A stretch of DNA of 64,000 nucleotides, from contig CAKZWV010000054.1 in NCBI GenBank assembly GCA_937922005.1, forward strand, positions 18,464 through 82,463. The letters are read 5' to 3'. The position numbers were made by a program, and so were the translations under genes. The notes below the pieces were generated by a model. It was not told the origin of the DNA, did not search any database, and saw nothing but the letters and a program-made list of their open reading frames with translations. The stretch's first letter is position 1. Each line of letters starts with the position of its first letter. This stretch comes from an uncultured Clostridia bacterium (GTDB taxonomy: Bacteria > Bacillota > Clostridia > Saccharofermentanales > DTU023). Of this stretch, positions 53,272 to 62,738 are shown in pieces.

Positions 53272-54798
53272 ATGTTTTACTTAGGCATCGACATCGGTAA
53301 ACTTCACCACGAAGCCGGCATGACCGACAACAATGGCAAACGCCTGGGCAAATCGCTGCGCTTTTCCAATACGCACGCAGGCTTTCAAGCCCTTCTTTCC
53401 ATGATCGAAGACCGGAAAGGTCTCACGGAGGAGGCCGACAGCCTCCCATCCGACCTCTCCATCGGCATGGAGGCCACCGGCCACTACTGGCTGGCCCTCT
53501 ATTCCTTCCTCCTTGCCCAAGGCTTCACCGTCCATGTGATGAACCCTCTCCAATCCGACAGTTTCCGCAACTTCTCCGTGCGTCCCCAAAAAACCGACGC
53601 CATCGACTGCTTCCTCATCGCCGATGTGATGCGCTTTGCACAATTTCAGCCCACCCACCTCGCCGACGAAGACATCCTGACCCTGCGGACCCTGGCCCGC
53701 TTCCGGGAATCCCTCCGAGACACCTGCTCCAACTACAAAAAGCGAGCGGTGACCATTCTCGATCAGCTCTTCCCCGAATATAGCCAGCTCTTCTCCGACC
53801 TCTTTGGGGAGGCCTCCAAAGCCTGTCTCAGGCTCTATGCCAACCCCCAAAAAGCCGCCGCAGCCAACACCAAATCCCTTGCGACCCTCCTCAAAAAGGC
53901 CAGTCGCAACCGCCTCGGCACCGATAAAGCCCGTGAAATCAAAGACGTCGCCGCCCGATCCGTTGGGATCACCATCTGCAGCGCCGCCTTCGAACTCGAG
54001 CTCAACCTCCTTCTCGACCAGATCGACTTTGCCAATCAACAGATCCTCCAGCTCGAATCTGAGCTAGATCGCCGGGTCCGTCGGATTGATTCGGTTCTCA
54101 TGACGGTTCCCGGGGTAGGTCCCGCCACAGGGGCCGTAATCCTCGGGGAAATTGGAGACATCCAACGCTTCCCCAAGGCCAAAAACTTGGTTGCCTACGC
54201 AGGTCTTGACCCCACGATTTTCCAATCTGGGGAATACCGTGGCAAAAACAACCACATGTCCAAGCGAGGGTCCCCCTACCTACGTAGGGCGATCTGGATG
54301 TCAGCCGTCGTCGCCTCCCGGGTCGACCCCGTCTTCGCCGATTACTATGCGAAAAAACGGGCCGACGGTGCAGCTCACGGCACAGCCATTGGTGCTGTCG
54401 CCCGCAAGCTTCTCCACACCATTTACGCCGTCCTGAAAGCAAATACTCCCTACCGCCCTGCTGAACCCAAGCGCTCCGTTCCGCCGCAAACCGCAGCCGG
54501 ACAATGCACCGCCCCGCAGCAACCAACGGCAGCAGCGAACCACGCCGCCCAGTCGCAAATCGCAGCAGCGGACGCCCCGGGCACGCCCCATAAAGTTCCG
54601 ATTCTTAAGAAGAGATCCGGCAAACCCGGCGCACAGACTTGTAAACCCGGCGTACAGACTTACAAACCCGGCGTACAGACTTACAAACCCGGCGAAAAAG
54701 TCTTCTTCCGGGCTGCTTGCCTAGTCCCGACCTCCGAGGCCGCAAATAGCCTCGCCGACTCGGTAACCGACTCTCTGGCCGGAGCCTTTGTAGGATAG
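53272..54798 (+). CDS. IS110-family transposase with long repeat-bearing C-terminus
   Basis: IS110 transposases are DEDD (RuvC-like) recombinases guided by a bridge RNA. The N-terminal domain begins FYLGIDIGKLHHEAGM (first Asp), has GMEATGHYW (Glu) and RPQKTDAIDCFLIADV (Asp pair). The C-terminal Transposase_20 domain has TVPGVGPATGAVILGEIGD and RGKNNHMSKRGSPYLRRAIW with the catalytic Ser. I use the ATG at 53272 next to a GAGG site. After about residue 400 there is an unusual ~105-residue tail rich in Pro, Ala and Gln containing three KPGVQTY-type repeats. It appears intact, so the element may be active. Confidence 0.92.
   Translation: MFYLGIDIGKLHHEAGMTDNNGKRLGKSLRFSNTHAGFQALLSMIEDRKGLTEEADSLPSDLSIGMEATGHYWLALYSFLLAQGFTVHVMNPLQSDSFRNFSVRPQKTDAIDCFLIADVMRFAQFQPTHLADEDILTLRTLARFRESLRDTCSNYKKRAVTILDQLFPEYSQLFSDLFGEASKACLRLYANPQKAAAANTKSLATLLKKASRNRLGTDKAREIKDVAARSVGITICSAAFELELNLLLDQIDFANQQILQLESELDRRVRRIDSVLMTVPGVGPATGAVILGEIGDIQRFPKAKNLVAYAGLDPTIFQSGEYRGKNNHMSKRGSPYLRRAIWMSAVVASRVDPVFADYYAKKRADGAAHGTAIGAVARKLLHTIYAVLKANTPYRPAEPKRSVPPQTAAGQCTAPQQPTAAANHAAQSQIAAADAPGTPHKVPILKKRSGKPGAQTCKPGVQTYKPGVQTYKPGEKVFFRAACLVPTSEAANSLADSVTDSLAGAFVG
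54622..54694 (+). repeat. 21-bp in-frame tandem repeat
   Basis: About 3.5 units of a 21-bp sequence beginning AAACCCGGCG start at 54622, 54643, 54664 and 54685, encoding KPGxQTY. It lies in the tail of the transposase and is likely to vary in copy number. Confidence 0.85.
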
Positions 54799-55254
54799 GG
54801 TGGAAGTCTAGTTTCGCAGGAGAGCGAACGAGTCCGTTCCCAGGATAGGGCCACAAGCCCCACCCAGGCTTAGGGCAGCAAGTCTCTGCTGGCAAAGGCC
54901 TCACCTTTTCTCCAGCAATTATTCCCCCATTCTCCATCTTCCCAAAGAGAATTCCATACTTTTTACCGAATTCTTTTCAAAAGCACGGTTTCCCCGGGCT
55001 TTTTTGGCATGTCTGCCTTCCTTTCGTTCGGTCCGTCGCCTGCCCATTTTTTCCATCTCTTGATCGCCTTTCGACGCCAAAAAGACAAATAAACTTGATA
55101 CATCGCCCGTCCCAAACGCAAAAAAGTTGCTTCATCTGACTTTCGCATGCTCTTTTCGTTCAATATTCACCTGTCAAAATACACTTGCGGCGCATTTTTC
55201 GCCGTCTCTCAGCTCCGTACACCCCCGTTTTTGGCGTGTACTCTTAATAGCTGG
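54799..55254 (+). other. Right end of the IS110 element
   Basis: No gene is supported in these 456 bp. A minus-strand frame at 54963-55163 encodes a basic peptide without a ribosome site and is probably spurious. The segment ends in a GTACAC/GTGTAC hairpin. Confidence 0.35.
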
Positions 55255-55330
55255 TCTCCTATCGACCCACCCCGGAAACTCCCCGGGGGAGCAGAAGGAA
55301 GAAACCCCGTACCTACGGCATCTCTAGCAA
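55255..55330 (-). other. Orphan array leader without its gene
   Basis: This copies the conserved 5' leader found before array genes 2, 3 and 4 (GGGGAGTTTCCGGGG and the CTCCTATCGACCC segment near the ribosome site), but the start codon and gene are missing. The next base to the left belongs to the IS110 element. It indicates that another array gene once stood here. Confidence 0.7.
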
Positions 55331-55332
55331 CG

Positions 55333-55361
55333 CAAAAAGCCCGAGATTTCTCTCGGGCTTT
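55333..55361 (-). terminator. Shared array terminator, after gene 2
   Basis: On the minus strand GCCCGAGA/TCTCGGGC with a GAAA loop is followed by TTTTT. The same hairpin follows gene 3, gene 4 and the split gene. Confidence 0.9.
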
Positions 55362-55419
55362 GCCTAGAAAAGCCTATCTATCAAGCTTTTCTAATATTTT
55401 CTTCCAAGAATTTTCTCTC

Positions 55420-56646
55420 TTAGTGCTTTTTGAAGAACAGGATTCCAACAGCCATCAAAGCAGCAGAGCTAAGGAACAGGAAGATGGAATCAGAAGCACC
55501 GGTTACAGGCAGAGTATTCACAGGAGCAGTTGTGGTCGTGGTGTTAGCAGCGGTCACAGGAGCCTGCGCAGCAGGAGCTTGGATCTGAGCCTGAGGAGCG
55601 GTAGCAGCGTCTACCTTTTTCTCAGTAGGAACTTCTTTAGCAGCAGCAACCGCTTTGTCGTAGAAGATCTTCGCATAGCAAGCATCATCTCCAATTTCTT
55701 CTCTGATTTGCATGCCAAACCAATCATAGCCAGCAAGTAGGCCATCGATCTCATTCTCTCCGTTGTAGTAACGGATTTCTTTGAAGGCATAGCCTTCTTC
55801 ATTAACCTTTTGGATGCGAGTTTTAAAGATTTCAGGCAGGTTCATGAATTTAGAAGAGTGTTGTAAAGATGCCCAGACTTCGTAAGGTACAGGGACGATT
55901 TCGGTAAGGTTAGCTCTCGTGCCTTCAGGGAAGACGTGAATTGTTTCGATTTTAATGACACGAGGGACGACGAAGACAACAATATCTGCTCCATATTTAT
56001 CTAAGGCATCCATGTAGGCTGCTTCAGCGATTCTCTCAAGGTAAGTAGCTCTGTAAATGATAACCGGCTTGATGGTCTTGGTAGCAAAGCCAGCGTAGAG
56101 GTACTTATCTTTCAAGGTTTCGGTATTGTTGTAGAAAGCCTCAGAGATATCCTTTTCAGAGTGCCAACCATCTCTGATTTCAAGTTCAAAAAGTCTGTCA
56201 TAGACGAATTTGTTGTTATGAATATTGAAAGCGATGACCTTGACCTTGTTATCTTTAACTTCTTCTTTCAATAAACCAATGGATTCAGATGTACCCTTAG
56301 GTGTTCCATCCATATCGCCCGTAATATTAGCAAGAGCAGCGCCTAAGTCGGCTGGATCCATCGTATAACCTGCAGCAACAGGCAATCCTTTGACTTTTGC
56401 TTCAAGATTGGCCTTGATAGTTGCATATGCGTACGCTGCTTTGCTACCTGCAGCAAGATAATCCGCTTCGGGGAGCAATTCGCTTCCTTTCATGCTAAAC
56501 GTATACGCTGTTACACCGTCTGGAAAAACTAGACTGATTTCGTAGCCTTTTGCTTCGTATGGAGTTGCTGCCATTACCGATAGACTCCCTAATACGAACA
56601 GAGCCACTAACGGTAAGATTACCAGTAGCTTTTTCACTTGTTTCAT
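55420..56646 (-). CDS. LPxTG cell-wall surface protein, array member 2
   Basis: This 408-residue protein has a Sec signal peptide (KKLLVILPLVALFVLGSLSVMAA), a unique ~120-residue N-terminal region, the shared ~200-residue domain and a Pro/Ala/Gln/Thr spacer. It ends in LPVTGASDS, a hydrophobic helix and FFKKH, so a sortase should anchor it to peptidoglycan. From NKFVYDRLFELEIRDGW to the end it is almost identical to member 3, while the N-terminal region is different. The ATG has AGGAGGAAAC. It shares leader and terminator with its neighbours. No known domain recognised; adhesion or antigenic variation is inference. Confidence 0.85.
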   Translation of the reverse strand: MKQVKKLLVILPLVALFVLGSLSVMAATPYEAKGYEISLVFPDGVTAYTFSMKGSELLPEADYLAAGSKAAYAYATIKANLEAKVKGLPVAAGYTMDPADLGAALANITGDMDGTPKGTSESIGLLKEEVKDNKVKVIAFNIHNNKFVYDRLFELEIRDGWHSEKDISEAFYNNTETLKDKYLYAGFATKTIKPVIIYRATYLERIAEAAYMDALDKYGADIVVFVVPRVIKIETIHVFPEGTRANLTEIVPVPYEVWASLQHSSKFMNLPEIFKTRIQKVNEEGYAFKEIRYYNGENEIDGLLAGYDWFGMQIREEIGDDACYAKIFYDKAVAAAKEVPTEKKVDAATAPQAQIQAPAAQAPVTAANTTTTTAPVNTLPVTGASDSIFLFLSSAALMAVGILFFKKH

Positions 56647-56730
56647 AGTTTCCTCCTATCGACCCACCCCGGAAACTCCCCGGGAAACCGGAAGGCAGAA
56701 ACCCCGTACCTAAGGCATCTTTCACAACGC

Positions 56731-56757
56731 AAAAAGCCCGAGATTTCTCTCGGGCAT
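56731..56757 (-). terminator. Shared array terminator, after gene 3
   Basis: GCCCGAGA/TCTCGGGC hairpin followed on the minus strand by TTTTT, identical to the other copies except for one base after the stem. Confidence 0.88.
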
Positions 56758-56816
56758 TGCCTAGAAAAGCCTATCTATCAAGCTTTCCTAATATATTTTT
56801 CTAAGAATTCTCTCTC

Positions 56817-58055
56817 TTAGTGCTTTTTGAAGAACAGGATCCCAACAGCCATCAAAGCAGCAGAGCTAAGGAACAGGAAGATGGAATCAGAAGCGCCGGT
56901 TACAGGCAGGGTGTTTACAGGAGTAGTGGTAGTCGTGGTGTTTGCAGCGGTCACAGGAGCTTGTGCCTGAGCAGCAGGGGCCTGGATCTGAGCCTGAGGA
57001 GCGGTAGCAGCGTCTACTTTTTTCTCAGTGGGAATTTCTTTAGCAGCAGCTACGGCTTTATCATAGAAAATCTTAGCACAGCAATTATCATCTCCCACTT
57101 CATCTCTGATTTGCATGCCAAACCAATCATAGCCAGCAAGTAGACCATCGATTTCATTTTCTCCGTTGTAGTAACGGATTTCTTTGAAGGTATAGCCCTG
57201 CTCATTAACCTTTTGGATGCGGGTCTTAAAGATTTCGGGCAGATTCATAAATGTCCAAGAATGCTGTAGAGAAGCCCAGACTTCGTAAGGAACAGGGACA
57301 ATTTCGGTAAGGTCAGCTCTTGTTCCTTCAGGGAAGACGTGAATTGTTTCGATTTTAATGACACGAGGGACGACGAAGACAACAATATCTGCTCCATATT
57401 TATCTAAGGCATCCATGTAGGCTGCTTCAGCGATTCTCTCAAGGTAAGTAGCTCTGTAAATGATAACCGGCTTGATGGTCTTGGTAGCAAAGCCAGCGTA
57501 GAGGTACTTATCTTTCAAGGTTTCGGTATTGTTGTAGAAAGCCTCAGAGATATCCTTTTCAGAGTGCCAACCATCTCTGATTTCAAGTTCAAAAAGTCTA
57601 TCATAGACGAATTTGTTGTTATGAATATTGAAGGGAATGACCTTAACTTTGTTGTCAGCTTCTTTCGCCTTTGTTAGCGCTACTTTCTGACCTGCTAAAT
57701 CGCTACTGCCGGTAGTCATCCACGTGAACACATTTGCAGTCAATTTGTCAAAGTCACTTTGTTTTGGCACCCAGCCATTGAACTCAGGATGTTCACCAGA
57801 GGTAAAGAATTTTTCAAAGTATGCTTTTATGGCTCCGTACGACGCATTAGCTCCTGCTGCATCCAGAGCGCCTGGGACAATCACCTTTCTCTCAATCTTA
57901 TATGTTATTGAGCCTGGCGTTCCAATAACATCCCCAAAATCTACTTCAAGTTCAACCTTATTTGTTTCTGTCGGAATAGCCCATACCGGCAGACTTCCTA
58001 ATACGAACAGAGCCACTAACGGTAAGATTACCAGTAGCTTTTTCACTTGTTTCAT
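56817..58055 (-). CDS. LPxTG cell-wall surface protein, array member 3
   Basis: The 412-residue protein shares the signal peptide and leader of members 2 and 4 and has its own N-terminal region (KVELEVDFGDVIGTPGSITY and onward). From about residue 150 it is nearly identical to member 2 (FELEIRDGW, YLYAGFATK, DIVVFVVPR, IHVFPEGTRA, GYDWFG), then the spacer and LPVTGASDS sorting signal follow. A few differences cluster (SWTF for SSKF, DNCC for DACY), which looks like mosaic gene conversion. Upstream of its leader the array is interrupted by the AlbA_2 gene. Confidence 0.85.
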   Translation of the reverse strand: MKQVKKLLVILPLVALFVLGSLPVWAIPTETNKVELEVDFGDVIGTPGSITYKIERKVIVPGALDAAGANASYGAIKAYFEKFFTSGEHPEFNGWVPKQSDFDKLTANVFTWMTTGSSDLAGQKVALTKAKEADNKVKVIPFNIHNNKFVYDRLFELEIRDGWHSEKDISEAFYNNTETLKDKYLYAGFATKTIKPVIIYRATYLERIAEAAYMDALDKYGADIVVFVVPRVIKIETIHVFPEGTRADLTEIVPVPYEVWASLQHSWTFMNLPEIFKTRIQKVNEQGYTFKEIRYYNGENEIDGLLAGYDWFGMQIRDEVGDDNCCAKIFYDKAVAAAKEIPTEKKVDAATAPQAQIQAPAAQAQAPVTAANTTTTTTPVNTLPVTGASDSIFLFLSSAALMAVGILFFKKH

Positions 58056-58140
58056 AGTTTCCTCCTATCGATCCACCCCGGAAACCCCCTGGTGAGGCCG
58101 GAAAGAAGAAACCCCGTCCTTACGCCATCTCCTTCAACGC

Positions 58141-58175
58141 AAAAAGCCTATCTATCAAGCTTTCCTCAATCATTC
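58141..58175 (-). repeat. Deletion scar of an array terminator
   Basis: The usual order GCAAAAAGCCCGAGA-hairpin-GAAAAGCCTATC is here collapsed to GCAAAAAGCCTATCTATC. The loss of about 36 bp lies exactly between two AAAAGCC copies, followed by the normal array 3' untranslated sequence. It marks a former array gene to the right. Confidence 0.7.
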
Positions 58176-58286
58176 ACTTTAAAATTCTCCGCCTATTACC
58201 TTTTGCCCTCTGAAAAGCTTCTAAGAACGAAAGCTATTTTTTTACAAACCTAATCCCTTCGGAACCTATTTTCTGTAGCCCAAACC

Positions 58287-59555
58287 TTAACTCACCACCC
58301 CACGCCTAGCCAGCCTTTCAAGAACCTCCTGCACCGCCAGGTCAACGGCCTGTTGTTCCTTCTCCGACAGCTTCTCAGGCACACCCCCATCAGGGGGATC
58401 AGCCAAGCTTTCAAAAGACCTCTTTGGCATCCGCACAATCCGTTCCTCCGGTGCCGTAAATTCGATCATAATGTCACCGGGGTGAATGGTATACTGTGGA
58501 AGTGGCAGATGATCCGCCACCAAGGCCCTGCAGATTTTTTCAACACCTCGCCCCCAACTCTCAATGAACCCTGCCAGATAAAAAACATGCGCAATATTAG
58601 GATTAAAAGGCCTGGAAAGGTGCTTTTGCATTAGATTCTCCAGGGTCCAATTCTCCGGCAACCTCCCCACATTCGCCACATACAGCCGATCCTCATACAC
58701 ACTAACCTGGATCGGCACACCAGACTGGTAATCCTTATGACAAATCGCATTCAGCAAAGCCTCCCGGAGCGCTTCCTCCGGCACAAAATATCGCTCAATC
58801 CGTTGAACCCCCTCATACCAGATTTTAGCCCTCATATATTTCAGATAAATCACTTCCAGCGCCCGATCCACCTGCTCCAAAATCGGCCCATGAATCTCAT
58901 CCTGATACAGCAATTCGGCGTCATTCTCAAAATACCCAATCTTAATATAAGCTCCCGTCAGATACCTTTCCGGATCCCCACTAAACAGCAGCATCGCAGC
59001 ATTCGACAAATACTCCCCATTCGTCAAATGCAGCTTTTCCATCAGCACCTCTTTCCCCTCCGCCAAGAGACTTGCCTCTATGCGCCCCTTCTTTACAGCC
59101 ATCTTGCGGAATTTCTCAACAGCTTCCTCATCCACATCCGCCATGGTAAAAGCAGGTAGAGGGAGATTGTCCCACGTCGCTCCCCGTTTTCTCATGAGAA
59201 AAGCTTCCAAAGCAGGTCCAGTGAGAACTTGACGAGTGCTGCCGCTGCGATAGTAATATACTCCTTTGCAAGAAATACCTATAGGATAGGAAGGCACATC
59301 AATTTCGATATACTCCTTGTCATCTTCTTGTAAGAGATTTACGCCCACAATGATCCCCATGGCCTCACGAATCTTATTTGGAATATCCTCCAAGAGCTTC
59401 CGAGCATTCGATATACCGACTACCTTCCCATCATCGTCAAGCCCAATGTAGATCTTCCCACCTTGCGCATTGGCATAGCCACAGATCCACTCCAGATAAT
59501 CATCCTTCCACTTGCATTTCCACTCAATATTTTGACTTTCAGGCATTGTCGTCAC
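58287..59555 (-). CDS. AlbA_2-domain ATP-binding protein
   Basis: The 422-residue protein has an N-terminal Schlafen AlbA_2 nucleic-acid-binding domain (ESQNIEWKCKWKDDYLEWICGYANAQGGKIYIGLDDDG). A GHKL-type ATPase-like C-terminal domain follows (EEALREALLNAICHKDYQSGVPIQVSVYEDRLYVANVG, then RGVEKICRAL). Such proteins are annotated as putative transcriptional regulators and are common in mobile and defence-rich regions; their role is mostly unknown. It lies between the leader of array gene 3 and the terminator of gene 4, so it replaced or separated array members. No clear ribosome site; the start (MTTMPE or MPE) is uncertain. Confidence 0.82.
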   Translation of the reverse strand: MTTMPESQNIEWKCKWKDDYLEWICGYANAQGGKIYIGLDDDGKVVGISNARKLLEDIPNKIREAMGIIVGVNLLQEDDKEYIEIDVPSYPIGISCKGVYYYRSGSTRQVLTGPALEAFLMRKRGATWDNLPLPAFTMADVDEEAVEKFRKMAVKKGRIEASLLAEGKEVLMEKLHLTNGEYLSNAAMLLFSGDPERYLTGAYIKIGYFENDAELLYQDEIHGPILEQVDRALEVIYLKYMRAKIWYEGVQRIERYFVPEEALREALLNAICHKDYQSGVPIQVSVYEDRLYVANVGRLPENWTLENLMQKHLSRPFNPNIAHVFYLAGFIESWGRGVEKICRALVADHLPLPQYTIHPGDIMIEFTAPEERIVRMPKRSFESLADPPDGGVPEKLSEKEQQAVDLAVQEVLERLARRGVVS

Positions 59556-59627
59556 TCTCCTTGCTACCGTCTTATTTCGTAATAATAACTGCCTGGCAAC
59601 TTACCAGGATTCTCTATTCCTCTCTCA

Positions 59628-59775
59628 TCAAATTCTGTTTTTGCAGCCATTCAGCAAAGCGCCGTCAAATAAGGTGATGGCCCTGGCTGCTTTATCCCCA
59701 TTATATTGGCCCTTCCCCATGCCGTCAATCAAGTTATCAGAAGATACCTGTAATTGAGACGCATATATACTCAAC
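59628..59775 (-). pseudogene. Possible short gene remnant
   Basis: In the 312-bp gap 59556-59867 a minus-strand frame of about 48 codons reads sensibly (LIDGMGKGQYNGDKAARAI) and ends in a stop at 59628. It has no start codon with ribosome site and is cut off at the array terminator. It may be the tail of a gene lost when the array was rearranged. Confidence 0.2.
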
Positions 59776-59780
59776 CAATG

Positions 59781-59809
59781 CAAAAAGCCCGAGATTTCTC
59801 TCGGGCTTT
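59781..59809 (-). terminator. Shared array terminator, after gene 4
   Basis: Same GCCCGAGA/TCTCGGGC hairpin with TTTTT on the minus strand. No array leader lies to its left, unlike the other copies. Confidence 0.9.
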
Positions 59810-59867
59810 CCCTAGAAAAGCCTATCTATCAAGCTTTCCTAAAAGATTATTCTAAGAATTCTCTCTC

Positions 59868-61121
59868 TTAGTGCTTTTTGAAGAACAGGATTCCAACAGC
59901 CATCAAAGCAGCAGAGCTAAGGAACAGGAAGATGGAATCAGAAGCACCGGTTACAGGCAGGGTGTTCACAGGAGCAGTGGTGGTCGTGGTATTAGCAGCG
60001 GTCACAGGAGCCTGAGCAGCAGGAGCTTGGATCTGAGCCTGAGGAGCGGTAGCAGCGTCTACCTTCTTCTCGGTAGGAACTTCTTTGGCAGCAGCAACGG
60101 CCTTGTCATAATAAATCTCAGCGTGAATCGTATTAGCGTTAGGTCTCTTCCTTCCAAAGACATCATATGCGCCGAGGAGGCCAACGATTCTCTTTTCACC
60201 ATTAAAGAATTCCATTCCTTTGAAAGCGTAGCCTTCTTCATTGATCTTCTGAATTCTCGTCTTAAAAATCCCATTTACATCCATGAACTTAGAAGCATTT
60301 TGTAGAGCAACCCACTGAGGGAATGGAACGCGGACCTTTTCGATCAACCTATCTCTGGTCCCTACAGGGAAGATGTGCCATGTTTCAACTTCGACGTGGC
60401 TTGGAACTACGAGAGTGATATATTGAGCACCCTTTTTGCCGAAAGCTTCCTTTACTTCATTTTTATCAAAGTTGAAAACCATTGATTCGATAGTAACTGC
60501 ATCTTCTTCAGAGCCAACAGTTAAGAAACCAGCATATAGATATTCATTAGGCAAGCTGGAGCACTCATAGTAAGTACGGGTGATTGCCTGAGGAGACTTC
60601 CAGCCCTCTCTTAATTCAATCGTGTCAAGAACATCAGGAACATATTCACCGTTGAAGATGTCGTATGCTTTGACATGAATTTTACCAGCATCTGGATCCT
60701 CTTTTTTAGCAGCAGTCAACTTGACAGCTTCTAATGTGGGTGCAGTCCACTTTCCATCTTCAGCAATCGCTTGTGCGATTGCGGCGGCAGCAGCGCTCAA
60801 AGTAGCGTCGTCGATACCATATCCATTTTTCTCATCTTTTTTGGAAAGAATACTCTTTAGGTTATCTTTGATGACCGGGTAGAAAGCTATACTTTTCTTC
60901 CCAGCAGCTTCGAAGTCAGCTTCAGGGAGAAGATCCTTCAGCTCAATTGTGTAGGTAAGCGTATCTTCGTTTTTTTTGGGCCCCAAACCCTCATATTTAA
61001 CTTTGACGTCAACGCTTTTAGCAAGATATTCCGCCGGGTCAGCCGCCAGTACTGGCAGACTCCCTAGTACGAATAGAGCCACTAAAGGTAAGATTACCAG
61101 TAGCTTTTTCACTTGTTTCAT
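59868..61121 (-). CDS. LPxTG cell-wall surface protein, array member 4
   Basis: The 417-residue protein has the common signal peptide (ending PVLAADPAEY), its own N-terminal region, and a divergent version of the shared domain: YLYAGFLTVG, ITLVVPSHVEVETWHIFPVGTRDR, WVALQNASKFMDVNGIFKTRIQKINEEGYAF and GLLGAYDVFG. From VAAAKEVPTEKKVDAA to the end, including LPVTGASDS and FFKKH, it is identical to member 2. Thus conserved ends flank a variable core, the pattern expected from repeated recombination. Sortase anchoring is expected; the ligand is unknown. Confidence 0.85.
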   Translation of the reverse strand: MKQVKKLLVILPLVALFVLGSLPVLAADPAEYLAKSVDVKVKYEGLGPKKNEDTLTYTIELKDLLPEADFEAAGKKSIAFYPVIKDNLKSILSKKDEKNGYGIDDATLSAAAAAIAQAIAEDGKWTAPTLEAVKLTAAKKEDPDAGKIHVKAYDIFNGEYVPDVLDTIELREGWKSPQAITRTYYECSSLPNEYLYAGFLTVGSEEDAVTIESMVFNFDKNEVKEAFGKKGAQYITLVVPSHVEVETWHIFPVGTRDRLIEKVRVPFPQWVALQNASKFMDVNGIFKTRIQKINEEGYAFKGMEFFNGEKRIVGLLGAYDVFGRKRPNANTIHAEIYYDKAVAAAKEVPTEKKVDAATAPQAQIQAPAAQAPVTAANTTTTTAPVNTLPVTGASDSIFLFLSSAALMAVGILFFKKH

Positions 61122-61205
61122 AGTTTCCTCCTATCGATCCACCCCGGAAACTCCCCGGGAGACCAGAAGGAAGAAGCCCTGTTCCTACGCCATTTTTCCC
61201 AAACG

Positions 61206-61234
61206 CAAAAAGCCCGAGATTTCTCTCGGGCTTT
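61206..61234 (-). terminator. Shared array terminator, after the split gene
   Basis: Same GCCCGAGA/TCTCGGGC hairpin with TTTTT on the minus strand, followed by the leader of array gene 4. Confidence 0.9.
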
Positions 61235-61292
61235 GCCTAGAAAAGCCTATCTATCAAGCTTTTCTAAAATATTTTTCTAAGAATTTTCTCTC

Positions 61293-62675
61293 TTAGTGCT
61301 TTTTGAAAAACAGAATTCCAACAGCCATCAGAGCGGCAGAGCTAAGGAACAGGAAGATGGAATCAGAAGCACCAGTTACAGGCAGAGTACTATTAACCTG
61401 GTTTCCTCGATTACTCATCGAAGCGCCAGCCACAGCTATCGGTCCTTGAACCTTTTTCACTTCTTGAGCTTTGATTTGAGCCGACATCTGACTTGGCCCT
61501 TGAACTTGCGTATTGGCCTGAGCTTGGCTCTGTGCCTGCGCACCTACCTGAGCCTGGACATTGCCTTGACCCTCTGCTTGCACTCGATTTTCTGGTGCAA
61601 GTTGATAAAAGACTTTGGCTTTGCACTCTTTCTTAGTATGATCTTCCAGATCCATTCCGACCCAATCCCAGGCTCCTAAAACGCCTGTAATTTCTTCTAA
61701 TCCGCTGTAAAACTTTACTACCTGGAATGCAAATCCTTGATCATTAACCTTTTGAATCCGAGTTCTAAAGATCTCAGGAAGATTCATAAATTGGAAGGAA
61801 GTTTGGAGTGATGCCCACTCTATATAAGGTACATTAACTGTCTCAGTCAAAGTCGCCTGGGTCCCTTCCGGAAAGATGTGCTCCACTGTGATCCCCATCG
61901 TTTTAGGTACCACAAGAACGACGATATCAGCCTTTGTTTCTTCCAAAAGCTTTAGATATTTTTCCTTCCAGCGTTCCGGTTTTTCAAGATAGGCTTCCCG
62001 CAAGACCACACAAGGCTCCAGGTCCTTGGTGACGAAACCAGCATAAAGATAATCTTTTTGGACCGTTTCTGAGTTCTGATAATATGCTTTAGCCATATCA
62101 CTCACGGAGGTCCAACCATCTCTCATCCGAAGCTCATAGATCCGATCATAGACCCATTCTCCGTTTCGAATGTCAAATGCTACCACATTCTTTAACAGGC
62201 CTACTTCTTGTTTTTTAACAAGACATACCTCGAGATTCTTTAACGGTTGACCTAAGAGGTATGCAGATGCGACAACTCTGAAGCTTTCTTTGTCAGCCTC
62301 ATAACCTTCTGGTGCACTTTTCATTACCGCATCCATGAGTCTTTGAGTCAGCGTCTCTAAATCCTCCAAACTACCTGTTGTCAAGCCTCTCAGGATTTCG
62401 GAGTCTTCCGAAATGTTTAGTTCAAATGGAAGATTTGCAGGATCAGTAGTGTTTTTAGCAGCATCTAAATAAAACACTACCCTAAGACTTAGGGCAGCTG
62501 CAGGTCCAGGTGTCGGTGTGGGATTGACAGGTTTTTTTCCTATTTTGATATGTTTCTTTCCTTCTTCATAAGCATTGCGGATTATTTGTTCAAATTCATC
62601 AAACTCTGCTTGGGTTGGCTTGCCATACCCCATATCATCCTCTATCCGTTTGAGCAAGAATCGCGCATTTGCCAT
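61293..62675 (-). pseudogene. LPxTG surface protein, array member 5, C-terminal part after an in-frame stop
   Basis: The 460-residue frame carries the shared domain (FDIRNGEWVYDRIYELRMRD, YLYAGFVTKD, DIVVLVVPKTM, EHIFPEGTQA, FQFMNLPEIFRTRIQKVNDQG, GAWDWVG), a Gln/Ala repeat spacer and LPVTGASDS with FFKKH. It has no signal peptide and no ribosome site at its first ATG. It is in the same frame as the secreted N-terminal part (62739-63278), separated by 21 codons of which the first is TAA. Without readthrough this half would not be made or exported. Confidence 0.75.
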
Positions 62676-62738
62676 CGGTATGACGATTGCATAGTAAAAG
62701 GGTTCTTCTGGGGGATTTGTAGGAGGATCATTAAAAAA

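Larger units (their letters stand above)
52620..55254 (+). mobile_element. IS110-family insertion sequence (left end uncertain)
   Basis: The right limit is placed at 55254, where similarity to the array leader begins abruptly at CTCCTATCGACCC. A subterminal hairpin GTACAC/GTGTAC (55217-55241) lies just inside. The left limit is only a guess. The element carries one transposase gene and sits where an array gene should be. Confidence 0.5.

Noticed and set aside
54963..55163. 66-codon basic minus-strand frame
   Set aside because: No ribosome site and inside the IS110 right end; composition looks random.
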